Assembly (NCBI GenBank): GCA_035353335.1
Contig: DAOPZJ010000028.1
Coordinates: 1 to 16,004 of the forward strand
DNA from: Oscillospiraceae bacterium
GTDB lineage: Bacteria > Bacillota > Clostridia > Oscillospirales > JAKOTC01
DNA length: 16,004 bases
Direction of reading: 5' to 3'
Positions 1-7,271 of this stretch are shown one piece after another (positions within the stretch are counted from its first letter, which is position 1; each line of letters starts with the position of its first letter). The position numbers and the translations under genes were made by a program. The notes beneath the pieces were generated by a model. It ran no database searches, had not been told where the DNA came from, and saw nothing but the letters and a program-made list of their open reading frames with translations.

Positions 1-1235
1 ATCTTCAAACGCGCTTTATTTTTGGCGTCGGCGTCGGTGCCGATATCGGTGCCGTCATCACCGCTTTGGCTGTATGAAATATTCGCGTCCGAAAAGGGGA
101 AGAGTTCCGTTAAGCCGCTCGCTAAATTGGGGCAGCAGGGGAACACGGCATTGCCTTCGGAGTCCGTTGACATTTTGATCGTGAGCGTGCCGTCGCTGTT
201 CAGGATGTAATTATCCGAACCCAGCCAGCATTCGAGGTAGCACTGCTGCGAACCGAACAGCATGTCAACTAAGAAATTGATGGTCTCTTTCGGCTGAGGC
301 GTATCCGCAGTCATGGCAAAACCTCTGATTTCAGTGGATATCATCTGCGGGTATTCGGGATTCAAAGTGAATACTTCGGTGCAGTTTATATAATCATAAT
401 AAGGAACATATCTCGAAGCCAACATGCCGGAATTGAATAATTCATCGATTTGCTCCGCATTCTTCCATGCAAGCGACTTGTAATTATTTAACTTCTGTAT
501 ATACTCCAGCGCGCCGGCAGCGGCGGGTTTTGTCAGCCAGTCCACATAACAATCCGCAGTCGGATCATAACTGAACGGAGTGTATTCGTCGGTTCCGGGG
601 AAAAGCCCGAAAGCGTTCAGAATATCCGTCACACCCGAAAATACGGAACTGTCGACAGGGTATCCATTTTTCTTTCTGTAATTCTCAGCGAAAGCGAGGA
701 ATGAATTGAGATCGGTCACGGTGACTCCGGCTGTCAGCAGCGCTTCGTCATGAAAAACACGGGCTTTTAGTACCCCCTCGGAAACAGAAGCCGGAATCGC
801 ATAAATGTGACCTTTCACTTTAAAGAGGGATTTGAAGTCTTCGGGCAGGGAATTCCAAACCGGATTATCGGCAAGATAATCGTCTAAAGGAATATAAGAT
901 TCAGGTAAATAATGAACAGATGATTTATTAACTGATCTCAGGCTCGATGAACCGCTGCCGCTTTTATTGGCTTCACCATAATTCCCGAAGATGTTAATAT
1001 TAACGCCGTACCGCTCGGACATGTCGTCCAGCCATTTCTGCTTGGCCTCTTCGGCGTTTGGCGCTCCGGTATATTTAAAAAAATCCGGCGCGATGAGATT
1101 AATGGACTTGGGGTAATCACCTGATTTTTCGATGAGTTCTTTCGGAAGGGAGGTTGTGGTTACCGATCCGCAGCCGGACAGAAGCAGCAGGCCGCAGATG
1201 AACAGAGATACAGCGAGTTTAAAAAGTTTCTTCAT
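1..1235 (-). CDS. Extracellular solute-binding lipoprotein (partial, C-terminus beyond window)
   Basis: The reading frame opens at ATG 1235 (minus strand) and stays open to base 1, giving 411 visible residues; the C-terminus lies outside the window. The N-terminus has two Lys, a hydrophobic stretch and the lipobox LLSGC with Cys22, so it should be a membrane-anchored lipoprotein outside the cell. It is clearly paralogous to the protein at 1434-2981. Shared blocks include YLADNPVW, GHIYAIPA, LNAFGL, FSYDP, TLNPEYPQ, TPQPKETIN, LECWLG and FP-SDAN. By family knowledge these look like type-2 periplasmic-binding-protein (sugar/solute-binding) lipoproteins of ABC importers. The ligand is unknown and no permease gene is in the window. 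An AAAAGGGGA ribosome binding site precedes the ATG. It may be co-transcribed with the upstream paralog across 198 bp. Confidence 0.82.
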   Translation of the reverse strand, partial: MKKLFKLAVSLFICGLLLLSGCGSVTTTSLPKELIEKSGDYPKSINLIAPDFFKYTGAPNAEEAKQKWLDDMSERYGVNINIFGNYGEANKSGSGSSSLRSVNKSSVHYLPESYIPLDDYLADNPVWNSLPEDFKSLFKVKGHIYAIPASVSEGVLKARVFHDEALLTAGVTVTDLNSFLAFAENYRKKNGYPVDSSVFSGVTDILNAFGLFPGTDEYTPFSYDPTADCYVDWLTKPAAAGALEYIQKLNNYKSLAWKNAEQIDELFNSGMLASRYVPYYDYINCTEVFTLNPEYPQMISTEIRGFAMTADTPQPKETINFLVDMLFGSQQCYLECWLGSDNYILNSDGTLTIKMSTDSEGNAVFPCCPNLASGLTELFPFSDANISYSQSGDDGTDIGTDADAKNKARLK

Positions 1236-1252
1236 GATTGTTCCCCTTTTCA

Positions 1253-1430
1253 TATTAACTTTACGTTTTAAACTTTACACTTTCCACTTCGAAATGTAAT
1301 AAGAATCCCCCCACCGTTGCAGGTGGGACGGAATCCCCCCACCACTGTAAGGTGTCAAGAAGAATTGCAAGCAATTCTTCCGGGAAATTCACATTGTGAA
1401 TTTCCTTCCCTCCCCTTTAACAAGGGAGGT
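1253..1430. repeat. Composite intergenic repeat region
   Basis: Almost all the DNA between the two lipoprotein genes is repetitive. Read on the plus strand it holds: five degenerate 7-bp units at 1253-1287 (consensus near TTTAMAC); two 28-bp imperfect direct repeats starting GAATCCCCCCACC at 1303 and 1331; an inverted repeat with 10-bp arms (1359-1368/1371-1380, centre AA); one with 11-bp arms (1383-1393/1395-1405); and a CCTCCCC...AAGGGAGG hairpin at 1409-1429 that ends 4 bp before the stop codon of the downstream-lying gene. It looks like a dispersed, MITE- or REP-like non-coding element, possibly several nested together. No open frame or transposase is inside it. Confidence 0.7.
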
Positions 1431-1433
1431 AAG

Positions 1434-2981
1434 TTAATCGTAATAATAGGCGGTTTTTTTGCCGATGGCGGCGTTTATTTGGTCGAGCAAGGCATTGCCG
1501 CCGTTGTTGAACATCTCTTTCCGGTAATTATCTACGACTTGCTGGACCGTATATTCGGAGCTCGTCATCGCATCTTTGATGCAGTCCCTATACAGCGTCA
1601 TGATGTAATTATCGTTTTTCACGGCTGTGTTAATGCTATTAAAAATAGTTGTTTGGTAAAACGCCGGAACTTCGACGATCGATCCCTTTTTAAATGAATC
1701 ATACAGAATTGTGAATCGGTCATTTTGTATACCCGCTTCGGTTTCCGATCCTTTACCGATAACGCCGTTTTGGCTGAAAAAGACATTCGCATCCGAATAG
1801 GGGAAAATATCTGACATGCCGCCGGTTAAATTCGGCATGGGAGGGTATGAAAAACTTCCGTCGGCGTTTTGCGGCATTTTGACTGTGACGGTTCCGTCGC
1901 TGTTCAGGACATAGTTGTCGGAAGCACCCAGCCAGCATTCGAGGTAATTTTCTTTGCTGCCGAACAGCATATTCAGAAACTGATTGATGGTTTCTTTGGG
2001 CTGCGGAGTGTCTTTGGTCATTGCAAAACCATCCACGGAGGTAAGGGCGATCTGCGGGTATTCGGGATTTAAAGTAAACAGTTCGGCGCAGTTTTCATAA
2101 TCGAAGTACTGAACATAAAATGTGCAGGTTGTGCCATCATTAAAATCCTGATATACATTCACAGAAAAATCACCGAAGCTGACAGACAATGCGCCCGCTT
2201 GATAAAGCGCCCGAAGATATTCAAGCATGTCAACGGCGGCGCCTTTTGTTAAAAAATCCACACAGCAATTTTCGGCGGGATCATAACTAAACGGGGTTTC
2301 ATTCATATTATAAAGCCCGAACGCGTTTAAAAGGTCGGTTAAACCCGTCAGATAATAAGAAATGAGAGCGGTTTTACCGGTTGATTGTGTATATGCTTTC
2401 GCAAAATCACTGAATGATTCGAGATCGGCAACGGCAATTCCGGCCTCTTTTAATGCCTCATCTTTGATCATGCGGGCGTTTTGCGCCCGAAATACATTGG
2501 CAGGTATCGCATAAATATGTCCGTCAATTTTAAAAGCGTCTTTTAACTCATCGGGCAGGGATTGCCAAACCGGATTATCGGCAAGATAATCGTCTAACGG
2601 CAGGAGTTGATTCATCGTATAACTCGATATTTGCGAAGAACGGAGTTCCATTAAACCCGCAAATGCGGTTTTTCCGTTTAACACATCTTGTATTTGGGGT
2701 ATAACGGAATTATCATATACTCCATCTTTGTAAAAACATGAGGTTACCTTTAATTTAACACCGTATCGAAGAGATATGTCCTCCAACCAGTCCTCTTTAT
2801 ATTGTTCGGCTTTTTCCGAATCGGCTGTAAAAAAATCAAGAGCGAGGATATTTATGGTTGATACCTGACCGGTTTTTGGATTCAAAATGCCCGGCAGCGA
2901 TGTTGAGGCGGTTCCGCAGCCGGACAGCAGCATCAGACAACAGGTGAAAAGTGAAATAAGGAGTTTTATATGGTTTTTCAT
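1434..2981 (-). CDS. Extracellular solute-binding lipoprotein
   Basis: A complete 515-residue protein read from ATG 2981 with an AGGAG ribosome binding site at 2990-2994. Residues 1-22 form a lipoprotein signal (basic start, hydrophobic core, lipobox LLSGC, lipidated Cys22), so the mature protein should sit on the outer face of the membrane. The rest resembles family-1-type extracellular solute-binding proteins of carbohydrate ABC importers: a GHIYAIPA block near residue 155, a central region rich in Tyr, Phe and Trp, and a helical C-terminal tail ending in QINAAIGKK. The ligand is not evident. The neighbouring gene on the same strand is a paralog, so a local duplication is likely. No ABC permease or ATPase of the sugar type lies nearby, so it may be an orphan binding protein or its partners may lie left of the window. 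The gene is visibly more AT-rich than the operon to its right. Confidence 0.85.
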   Translation of the reverse strand: MKNHIKLLISLFTCCLMLLSGCGTASTSLPGILNPKTGQVSTINILALDFFTADSEKAEQYKEDWLEDISLRYGVKLKVTSCFYKDGVYDNSVIPQIQDVLNGKTAFAGLMELRSSQISSYTMNQLLPLDDYLADNPVWQSLPDELKDAFKIDGHIYAIPANVFRAQNARMIKDEALKEAGIAVADLESFSDFAKAYTQSTGKTALISYYLTGLTDLLNAFGLYNMNETPFSYDPAENCCVDFLTKGAAVDMLEYLRALYQAGALSVSFGDFSVNVYQDFNDGTTCTFYVQYFDYENCAELFTLNPEYPQIALTSVDGFAMTKDTPQPKETINQFLNMLFGSKENYLECWLGASDNYVLNSDGTVTVKMPQNADGSFSYPPMPNLTGGMSDIFPYSDANVFFSQNGVIGKGSETEAGIQNDRFTILYDSFKKGSIVEVPAFYQTTIFNSINTAVKNDNYIMTLYRDCIKDAMTSSEYTVQQVVDNYRKEMFNNGGNALLDQINAAIGKKTAYYYD

Positions 2982-3036
2982 AATTTTTGCTCCTGTACTA
3001 TGAAATTTTCAATATCAGTTCCTACCATTCATATGA

Positions 3037-3066
3037 TATATACAAATTATGACATTAAATGGTTAA
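3037..3066 (-). promoter_or_regulatory. Weak candidate promoter for lipoprotein gene
   Basis: Reading the minus strand upstream of ATG 2981, TTAACC (3066-3061) is followed after 18 nt by TATATA (3042-3037), in an AT-rich stretch with further -10-like choices. The -35 match is modest, so the exact boxes are uncertain. Confidence 0.3.
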
Positions 3067-3126
3067 TTCTGTGATATTTTCGTGAAGCAAACGGAAATAA
3101 AACAATAGGGTTTCTCCGCTGATAAA

Positions 3127-3173
3127 CCGGCGGCTGATTATTCTGTCCCCGATTTATATCGGAAAACCGCCGG
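3127..3173. repeat. Nested inverted repeat in divergent intergenic region
   Basis: The outer arms CCGGCGG (3127-3133) and CCGCCGG (3167-3173) are perfect complements. Inside them CCGA (3149-3152) pairs with TCGG (3159-3162) around a TTTATA loop. It lies about 65 bp upstream of the -35 box of the next operon, so it would not be in that operon's mRNA. Its role is unknown. Confidence 0.55.
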
Positions 3174-3239
3174 GGCGGGAAAGGCGCGCGGGTAAGTTTG
3201 AGGACAGCAGTGTTTATGACCGGCAACATACCGCCTGCC

Positions 3240-3268
3240 TTTACAGAATCGGCGGATTATGGTATAAT
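3240..3268 (+). promoter_or_regulatory. Sigma-A-type promoter of the M3-ruv operon
   Basis: TTTACA (3240-3245) and a perfect TATAAT (3263-3268) are 17 bp apart, and TG at 3260-3261 makes an extended -10. Transcription should begin near 3275, about 28 nt before the ATG of the M3 peptidase gene. It is the best promoter match in the window. Confidence 0.8.
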
Positions 3269-3302
3269 AAATTAAATATTTTGGGAAAGGCGAGTGGCGT
3301 CG

Positions 3303-5006
3303 ATGCAGAAGTTCAGCGAGCTGGAATACAAGCGTCCTTCGATCAAAACGACCAAGAAAAAATACGCCGCACTGCTCAAAGAATTCAAGGCGGCGGCCGA
3401 CTATGAACACGCAAAAGCCGCCTATTTGAAAATCGACGAATTCGACGCAGAATTGTCCACGACGTTCGTCATCGCCAGCGTGCGCAATACGATGAACACC
3501 GCCGATGAATTTTACGACGGCGAGATGAAATTTCTAAACCGCGCCGCGCCCTCGCTGATCCCCCTGCAGAAAAAAATGCTGACGGCGTTGCTCAATACGA
3601 AATTCCGCCCGGATTTTGAAAAAGAATTCGGAACACATATGTTCTCCGACCCCGAGATCGATTTGAAACTCGCGAATAAAAAAATCATATTCAACTTGAT
3701 GCGCGAGAGCTTTTTGTGCAACGACTATAAAAAAGCGGCGGCGGCCTGCAGCGCCGATTTCCGCGGCGAGAAGTGCAATTTTTACGGTCTTTTAAAGCAT
3801 ATGGAAGCGGCGGACCGCGAGGAGCGCAAAGAGGCGTTTTTGGCATGGGGCAACCTATATAAAAACGCGGCACCCAAACTGGACAAGATCTATAATAAAT
3901 TGGTCAAACTGCGCAGAAAGATGGCTAAAAAACTCAAACTGCGCGATTATATCGAGATGGCCTATCTCGGCAAGCACCGGGTCGATTATACCCGTGACGA
4001 TGTGGCGAAATTCCGCGAGCAGGTGGTCAAATACCTCGTTCCGGCCTGCGAGCAGCTGCGTCAAAAGCAAGCCGAGCGCATCGGCGTAGAAAAGCTGAAA
4101 TATTATGACGAGACCTTTTTCTTCCCCGACGGCAACCCGAATCCGGTCGGAACCGCCAAAGAGCTGGTTGAAAAGGCGCAGAAGATGTACCGCGAACTCA
4201 GCCCCGAGAGCGGCGAGTTTTTCGACTTTATGGTCGAATACGAGCTGTTTGACCTCGAGACGAGGCCGGGAAAACATCTGGGCGGCTACTGCACCTCGCT
4301 TTCCGAGTATAAAGCTCCGTTCATCTTCTCGAATTTCAACGGCACTTCCGCCGACGTCGACGTGCTGACCCATGAGGCCGGACATGCCCTCGAGGGGTAT
4401 CTCGCCTCCCGCTGTCAGCCGATCCCGGCATATTATATCTCCACGAGCGAGATCAACGAGATCCATTCGATGTCGATGGAGCATTTCACCTATCCGTGGA
4501 TGGAGAGCTTCTTCGGCGAAAACGCCGACAAATACCGCTTTGCCCATCTCACGCAGGCGCTGCTCACGATTCCCTATATCGTCTGCGTCGACGAGTTCCA
4601 ACATAAAGTGTTTGAAGCCGATAAGACCGACGCCGGGAGCCGCCGGAAGATCTGGCATGAGCTTGAGCAAAAATATCTGCCGTGGCGCGATTACGACGGG
4701 TTCGATTTCCTCGAAGAGGGCGGTTTCTGGATGCAGAAACAGCACATCTTCCTCTATCCGTTTTACTATATCGACTACTCGCTTGCCGCGATGGGCGCTT
4801 TCGAGTTTTATCAGAAGATGCTCGCCGACCGAAAAGCCGCCTGGGAGGGCTATCTCAACCTCTGCAAAGCCGGTGGAAGCAAGGGCTATTTCGAACTGCT
4901 GAAACTGGCCGGATTGTCCAACCCCTTTGAGGAGGGGACGGTTCAGAAGATCGTCGAAACCGTGATGGACGAGATCGGCAAAGCTGAGAAGCAATATTCA
5001 AAATGA
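3303..5006 (+). CDS. M3 family oligoendopeptidase (zinc metallopeptidase)
   Basis: A cytosolic zinc endopeptidase of the thimet oligopeptidase/PepF type (M3) that cleaves short peptides. Counted from ATG 3303 it is 567 residues. The HExxH zinc motif reads HEAGH at residues 357-361, and Glu386 in the EINEIHSMSMEHF block lines up with the third zinc ligand of M3 enzymes. The conserved C-terminal block HIFLYPFYYIDY (from His481) carries the tyrosines that help catalysis. There is no signal peptide. I prefer ATG 3303, since the family usually begins M-x-F-x-x-x-x-Y-K-R as here. The in-frame GTG at 3294 is only 3 nt from the AAAGG site (ATG is 12 nt away, slightly long), so the start is open. Its stop overlaps the ruvC start by 4 bp (ATGA). 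Its exact substrates are unknown. Confidence 0.93.
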   Translation: MQKFSELEYKRPSIKTTKKKYAALLKEFKAAADYEHAKAAYLKIDEFDAELSTTFVIASVRNTMNTADEFYDGEMKFLNRAAPSLIPLQKKMLTALLNTKFRPDFEKEFGTHMFSDPEIDLKLANKKIIFNLMRESFLCNDYKKAAAACSADFRGEKCNFYGLLKHMEAADREERKEAFLAWGNLYKNAAPKLDKIYNKLVKLRRKMAKKLKLRDYIEMAYLGKHRVDYTRDDVAKFREQVVKYLVPACEQLRQKQAERIGVEKLKYYDETFFFPDGNPNPVGTAKELVEKAQKMYRELSPESGEFFDFMVEYELFDLETRPGKHLGGYCTSLSEYKAPFIFSNFNGTSADVDVLTHEAGHALEGYLASRCQPIPAYYISTSEINEIHSMSMEHFTYPWMESFFGENADKYRFAHLTQALLTIPYIVCVDEFQHKVFEADKTDAGSRRKIWHELEQKYLPWRDYDGFDFLEEGGFWMQKQHIFLYPFYYIDYSLAAMGAFEFYQKMLADRKAAWEGYLNLCKAGGSKGYFELLKLAGLSNPFEEGTVQKIVETVMDEIGKAEKQYSK

Positions 5007-5506
5007 GAATTTTGGGCATCGATCCGGGCTATGCGACCGTCGGGACCGGCATCGTGGATTATTGCAATCCGAAATTCTGTCTGGTCGGCTACGGCGCGGT
5101 GCTGACGCCGCCGGGGATTTTGATGCAGCGGCGGCTGGAGATGATCTACGACGAGCTGACGGAGCTGATCGTAAAATATCAGCCCGACTGCGCCGCCGTC
5201 GAGGAGCTCTTTTTCACGAATAACTCCAAGACCGCCATTGCCGTGGCGCAGGCGCGCGGCGTCGTATGTCTGGCATTGCAAAAGAGCGGAACGCCGATGT
5301 TCGAATATACGCCTTTACAGGTCAAATCGTCGGTCACGGGCTACGGAAAAGCCGAAAAAGCACAGGTCATGGAGATGACGCGGATGATACTCGGGATGGA
5401 AAAAGCCGCAAAACCCGACGACGCCGCCGACGCGCTGGCGCTGGCCGTCTGCCACGCCCATTCATCGGGGTCCGCCATCGCCGCCATTTACCGCAATCAC
5501 AAATAA
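5003..5506 (+). CDS. ruvC: Crossover junction endodeoxyribonuclease RuvC
   Basis: Resolves Holliday junctions by paired nicks after RuvAB-driven branch migration, and acts as a dimer in the cytosol. The protein is 167 residues, full family length. The N-terminus MRILGIDPGYATVGTG carries catalytic Asp7. The other acidic residues are visible as Glu67 (VEELFF), Asp140 and Asp143 (PDDAADAL). The QARG motif (83-86) and the K-x-x-V-T-G-Y-G-K-A-x-K block are also present. It starts in an ATGA overlap with the M3 peptidase stop, so translation is probably coupled. ruvA and ruvB follow, the usual ruvC-ruvA-ruvB order of many Firmicutes. Confidence 0.97.
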   Translation: MRILGIDPGYATVGTGIVDYCNPKFCLVGYGAVLTPPGILMQRRLEMIYDELTELIVKYQPDCAAVEELFFTNNSKTAIAVAQARGVVCLALQKSGTPMFEYTPLQVKSSVTGYGKAEKAQVMEMTRMILGMEKAAKPDDAADALALAVCHAHSSGSAIAAIYRNHK

Positions 5507-5508
5507 AC

Positions 5509-5540
5509 GTGTGTTAGAAAAATAGATTTATCAAACGCAC
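5509..5540 (+). repeat. Inverted repeat after ruvC stop
   Basis: GTGTGTT (5509-5515) can pair with AACGCAC (5534-5540) with one G-T wobble and an AT-rich 18-nt loop. It begins just after the ruvC stop codon (5504-5506), and its right arm runs into the ruvA ribosome-binding motif. No U-tract follows, so it is not a classic terminator. Confidence 0.4.
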
Positions 5541-5553
5541 TACGAGAGGATGG
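5540..5553 (+). promoter_or_regulatory. Recurring junction motif / ruvA ribosome binding site
   Basis: CTACGAGAGGATGG ends 10 nt before ATG 5564. The gap contains ATGG-CTAT-CCAT, a 4-bp hairpin that would shorten the physical distance between the AGAGGA core and the start. The same motif precedes ruvB, ecfA2 and ecfT. Confidence 0.55.
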
Positions 5554-5563
5554 CTATCCATAG

Positions 5564-6163
5564 ATGTTTTATTGCCTCAACGGAACCCTGATTCATAAAG
5601 ACACCTCAAGCGCCGTGATCGACTGCGGCGGCGTAGGGTTTTTGTGCCACTGCTCGCTGAACACGGTCAAAAAGCTGCCGAAAATCGATGAAAACGCCTT
5701 TTTGTTCACGCATCTTTGCGTCAAAGAGGACGCGTTGGATTTATACGGCTTCGCCGATCATGCGGAACTCGACTGTTTTAAACTTTTGATCGGCATCTCG
5801 GGCGTCGGCGCGAAATCGGCGCTCTCGGTGCTTTCGGAACTTGACAGCGACAAATTCGCGCTGTGCATCGCGGCGGGGGATTATAAACGCTTGCAAAAAG
5901 CGCAGGGCATCGGTCAAAAGACCGCCCAGCGCATCGTGTTGGAACTCAAAGACAAGGTCGGCGGGGTCGGCGGGACAAACGCGGAACTGATCGAAGCCAT
6001 CACCGCAGAGACCGGAAACGCGATGGAAGAAGCCATCGCGGCGCTGGTTTCGCTCGGTTACGGAAGAACCGACGCGGCGGCGGTTGTGGCGAAATATGAC
6101 CGGAATATGCCGGTCGAGGACATGATCCGCCACGGTCTGAAAGAACTCTCCGGGAAGTTTTAA
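5564..6163 (+). CDS. ruvA: Holliday junction branch migration protein RuvA
   Basis: RuvA binds the four-way junction as a tetramer and loads the RuvB motors. It is 199 residues, the normal length. Residues 1-63 form the OB-fold domain ending in the typical EDALDLYGF block. Two helix-hairpin-helix motifs follow: GISGVGAKSA from residue 77 and QGIGQKTAQRI from residue 114. After an acidic/alanine-rich linker, the C-terminal domain III (about 150-199) carries the LGYGRTDAAAVV helix that contacts RuvB. It starts 57 bp after the ruvC stop with its own ribosome binding motif. An earlier ATG at 5550 opens only a 13-codon out-of-frame reading frame. Confidence 0.96.
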   Translation: MFYCLNGTLIHKDTSSAVIDCGGVGFLCHCSLNTVKKLPKIDENAFLFTHLCVKEDALDLYGFADHAELDCFKLLIGISGVGAKSALSVLSELDSDKFALCIAAGDYKRLQKAQGIGQKTAQRIVLELKDKVGGVGGTNAELIEAITAETGNAMEEAIAALVSLGYGRTDAAAVVAKYDRNMPVEDMIRHGLKELSGKF

Positions 6164-6188
6164 AGTTTGAAGATTCTTTATCGAACTT
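6163..6188 (+). repeat. Inverted repeat after ruvA stop
   Basis: AAGTTTGA (6163-6170) pairs with TCGAACTT (6181-6188), 8 bp with one G-T wobble, around a 10-nt loop. It begins on the last base of the ruvA stop codon. No U-tract follows. Confidence 0.5.
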
Positions 6189-6190
6189 AT

Positions 6191-6204
6191 CTGCGAAAGG
6201 ACGG
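6191..6204 (+). promoter_or_regulatory. Recurring junction motif / ruvB ribosome binding site
   Basis: CTGCGAAAGGACGG ends 8 nt before ATG 6213 and includes the AAAGGA Shine-Dalgarno core. It matches the ecfA2 copy at 13 of 14 positions. Confidence 0.6.
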
Positions 6205-6212
6205 TCCAATCA

Positions 6213-7271
6213 ATGCCCTTTAACGACCATTTCGAAAACGAATTCGAAGACCGCTTCGTCAGCCCTGTGAGCCAGGGCGAGGAAGTCGACAACGACAACA
6301 AGCTGCGCCCGAAAACGCTGCTCGAATATATCGGCCAGACCACCGCGAAGGAAAATCTCGCGGTCTTTATCGAGGCGGCGAAAAAACGCGCCGAACCGCT
6401 CGACCACTGCCTGTTATACGGCCCTCCGGGTCTCGGGAAAACCACGCTGGCTTGCATTATCGCAAATGAATTAGGGGTTAATATCCGCGTGACCTCGGGC
6501 CCCGCGATCGAGCGCCCGGGCGATCTTGCGGCGCTGCTCACCAACCTCGCGGCGGGTGATGTGCTGTTCATCGACGAGATTCACCGCCTCTCCCGCAGCG
6601 TCGAGGAGGTTTTATATCCCGCGATGGAGGACTACGGGCTCGACATCATCATCGGAAAAGGCCCGGCGGCGCGCTCCATCCGGGTCGATCTGCAAAAATT
6701 CACGCTGATCGGCGCGACCACCAGAGCCGGACAGCTGACTTCACCGCTGCGCGACCGGTTCGGCATCAATCTGCGCCTTGAACTCTATACCAAAGAGGAA
6801 CTCTGCGCCATCGTCACCCGCAGCGCCGGGATTTTGGGCATTCCCTGCGACCGCAGCGGAGCCGTCGAGATCGCCGGACGAAGCAGAGGGACGCCGCGTA
6901 TCGCAAACCGCCTGTTAAAACGCCTGCGCGATTTCGCGGAAGTCGAGGGCGAAGGCGTGATCGACAAAAAGCTCGCCGATATGGCGCTTTCCCGCCTGGA
7001 AATCGACGAACTCGGTTTGGATACCATCGACCGCAGAATGTTAAAACTGATCGTCACCTCCTACGGCGGCGGCCCGGTCGGCCTTGAGACCCTTGCGGCG
7101 GCGGTCGGCGAAGAATCCATCACCCTTGAAGACGTCTACGAGCCGTATCTGATGCAGATCGGATTTTTATCCCGCACCCCGCGCGGCAGATGCATCACCC
7201 CGGCGGCCTGCCGTCATCTCGGCATTCAAATGCCCGGCAATTCAATGCCCGGCCAACAATCATTACTATGA
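6213..7271 (+). CDS. ruvB: Holliday junction branch migration DNA helicase RuvB
   Basis: AAA+ hexameric motor that pulls DNA arms through the RuvA-bound Holliday junction. It is 352 residues, close to family length. Walker A is GPPGLGKTT (residues 70-78), Walker B is FIDEIHRL (DEIH at 121-124), and the sensor-1 segment is GATTRAG at 167-173. The following SPLRDRFG (177-184) holds the arginine finger. The lid domain has GRSRGTPRIANRLLKRLRDFAEV, and the winged-helix domain includes the typical GFLSRTPRGR ending. The N-terminal 25 residues are acidic and not conserved in the family. The stop overlaps the next ATG by 4 bp (7268-7271), pointing to translational coupling with the methyltransferase gene. 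Confidence 0.97.
   Translation: MPFNDHFENEFEDRFVSPVSQGEEVDNDNKLRPKTLLEYIGQTTAKENLAVFIEAAKKRAEPLDHCLLYGPPGLGKTTLACIIANELGVNIRVTSGPAIERPGDLAALLTNLAAGDVLFIDEIHRLSRSVEEVLYPAMEDYGLDIIIGKGPAARSIRVDLQKFTLIGATTRAGQLTSPLRDRFGINLRLELYTKEELCAIVTRSAGILGIPCDRSGAVEIAGRSRGTPRIANRLLKRLRDFAEVEGEGVIDKKLADMALSRLEIDELGLDTIDRRMLKLIVTSYGGGPVGLETLAAAVGEESITLEDVYEPYLMQIGFLSRTPRGRCITPAACRHLGIQMPGNSMPGQQSLL

Larger units (their letters stand above)
2982..3302. other. Divergent intergenic region without a gene
   Basis: These 321 bp separate the minus-strand lipoprotein gene from the plus-strand M3 peptidase operon. The left third is AT-rich and should hold the lipoprotein promoter. The middle holds a nested inverted repeat (3127-3173). 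The right end holds a near-consensus plus-strand promoter (3240-3268). I see no convincing short gene or known RNA family in it. Confidence 0.7.

Noticed and set aside
1303..1358. Two 28-bp direct repeats as a CRISPR remnant
   Set aside because: Only two units, directly adjacent with no spacer, and no cas genes in the window.
1317..1697. 126-codon plus-strand frame beginning in the intergenic repeat
   Set aside because: Most of it is antisense to the 3' end of the lipoprotein gene, and its first part is repeat DNA; no ribosome binding site was seen.
3070..3240. A known structured RNA (6S, RNase P or SRP RNA) in the divergent intergenic region
   Set aside because: GC-rich hairpins are present, but none of the conserved blocks of those RNAs could be recognised by eye.
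3855..4994. 379-codon open frame on the minus strand opposite the M3 peptidase gene
   Set aside because: It is a mirror of a real gene in GC-rich codons; it has no ribosome binding site of note, no recognisable domain, and the plus-strand protein has all M3 motifs.
5550..5591. Short frame (ATG, 13 codons) overlapping the ruvA start, as a leader peptide
   Set aside because: The initiating ATG lies in the ribosome binding motif itself and has no separate binding site in front; more likely chance.
5741..6571. 276-codon minus-strand open frame across ruvA and ruvB
   Set aside because: Spans two well-supported genes and their junction on the other strand; its sequence is low in recognisable structure.
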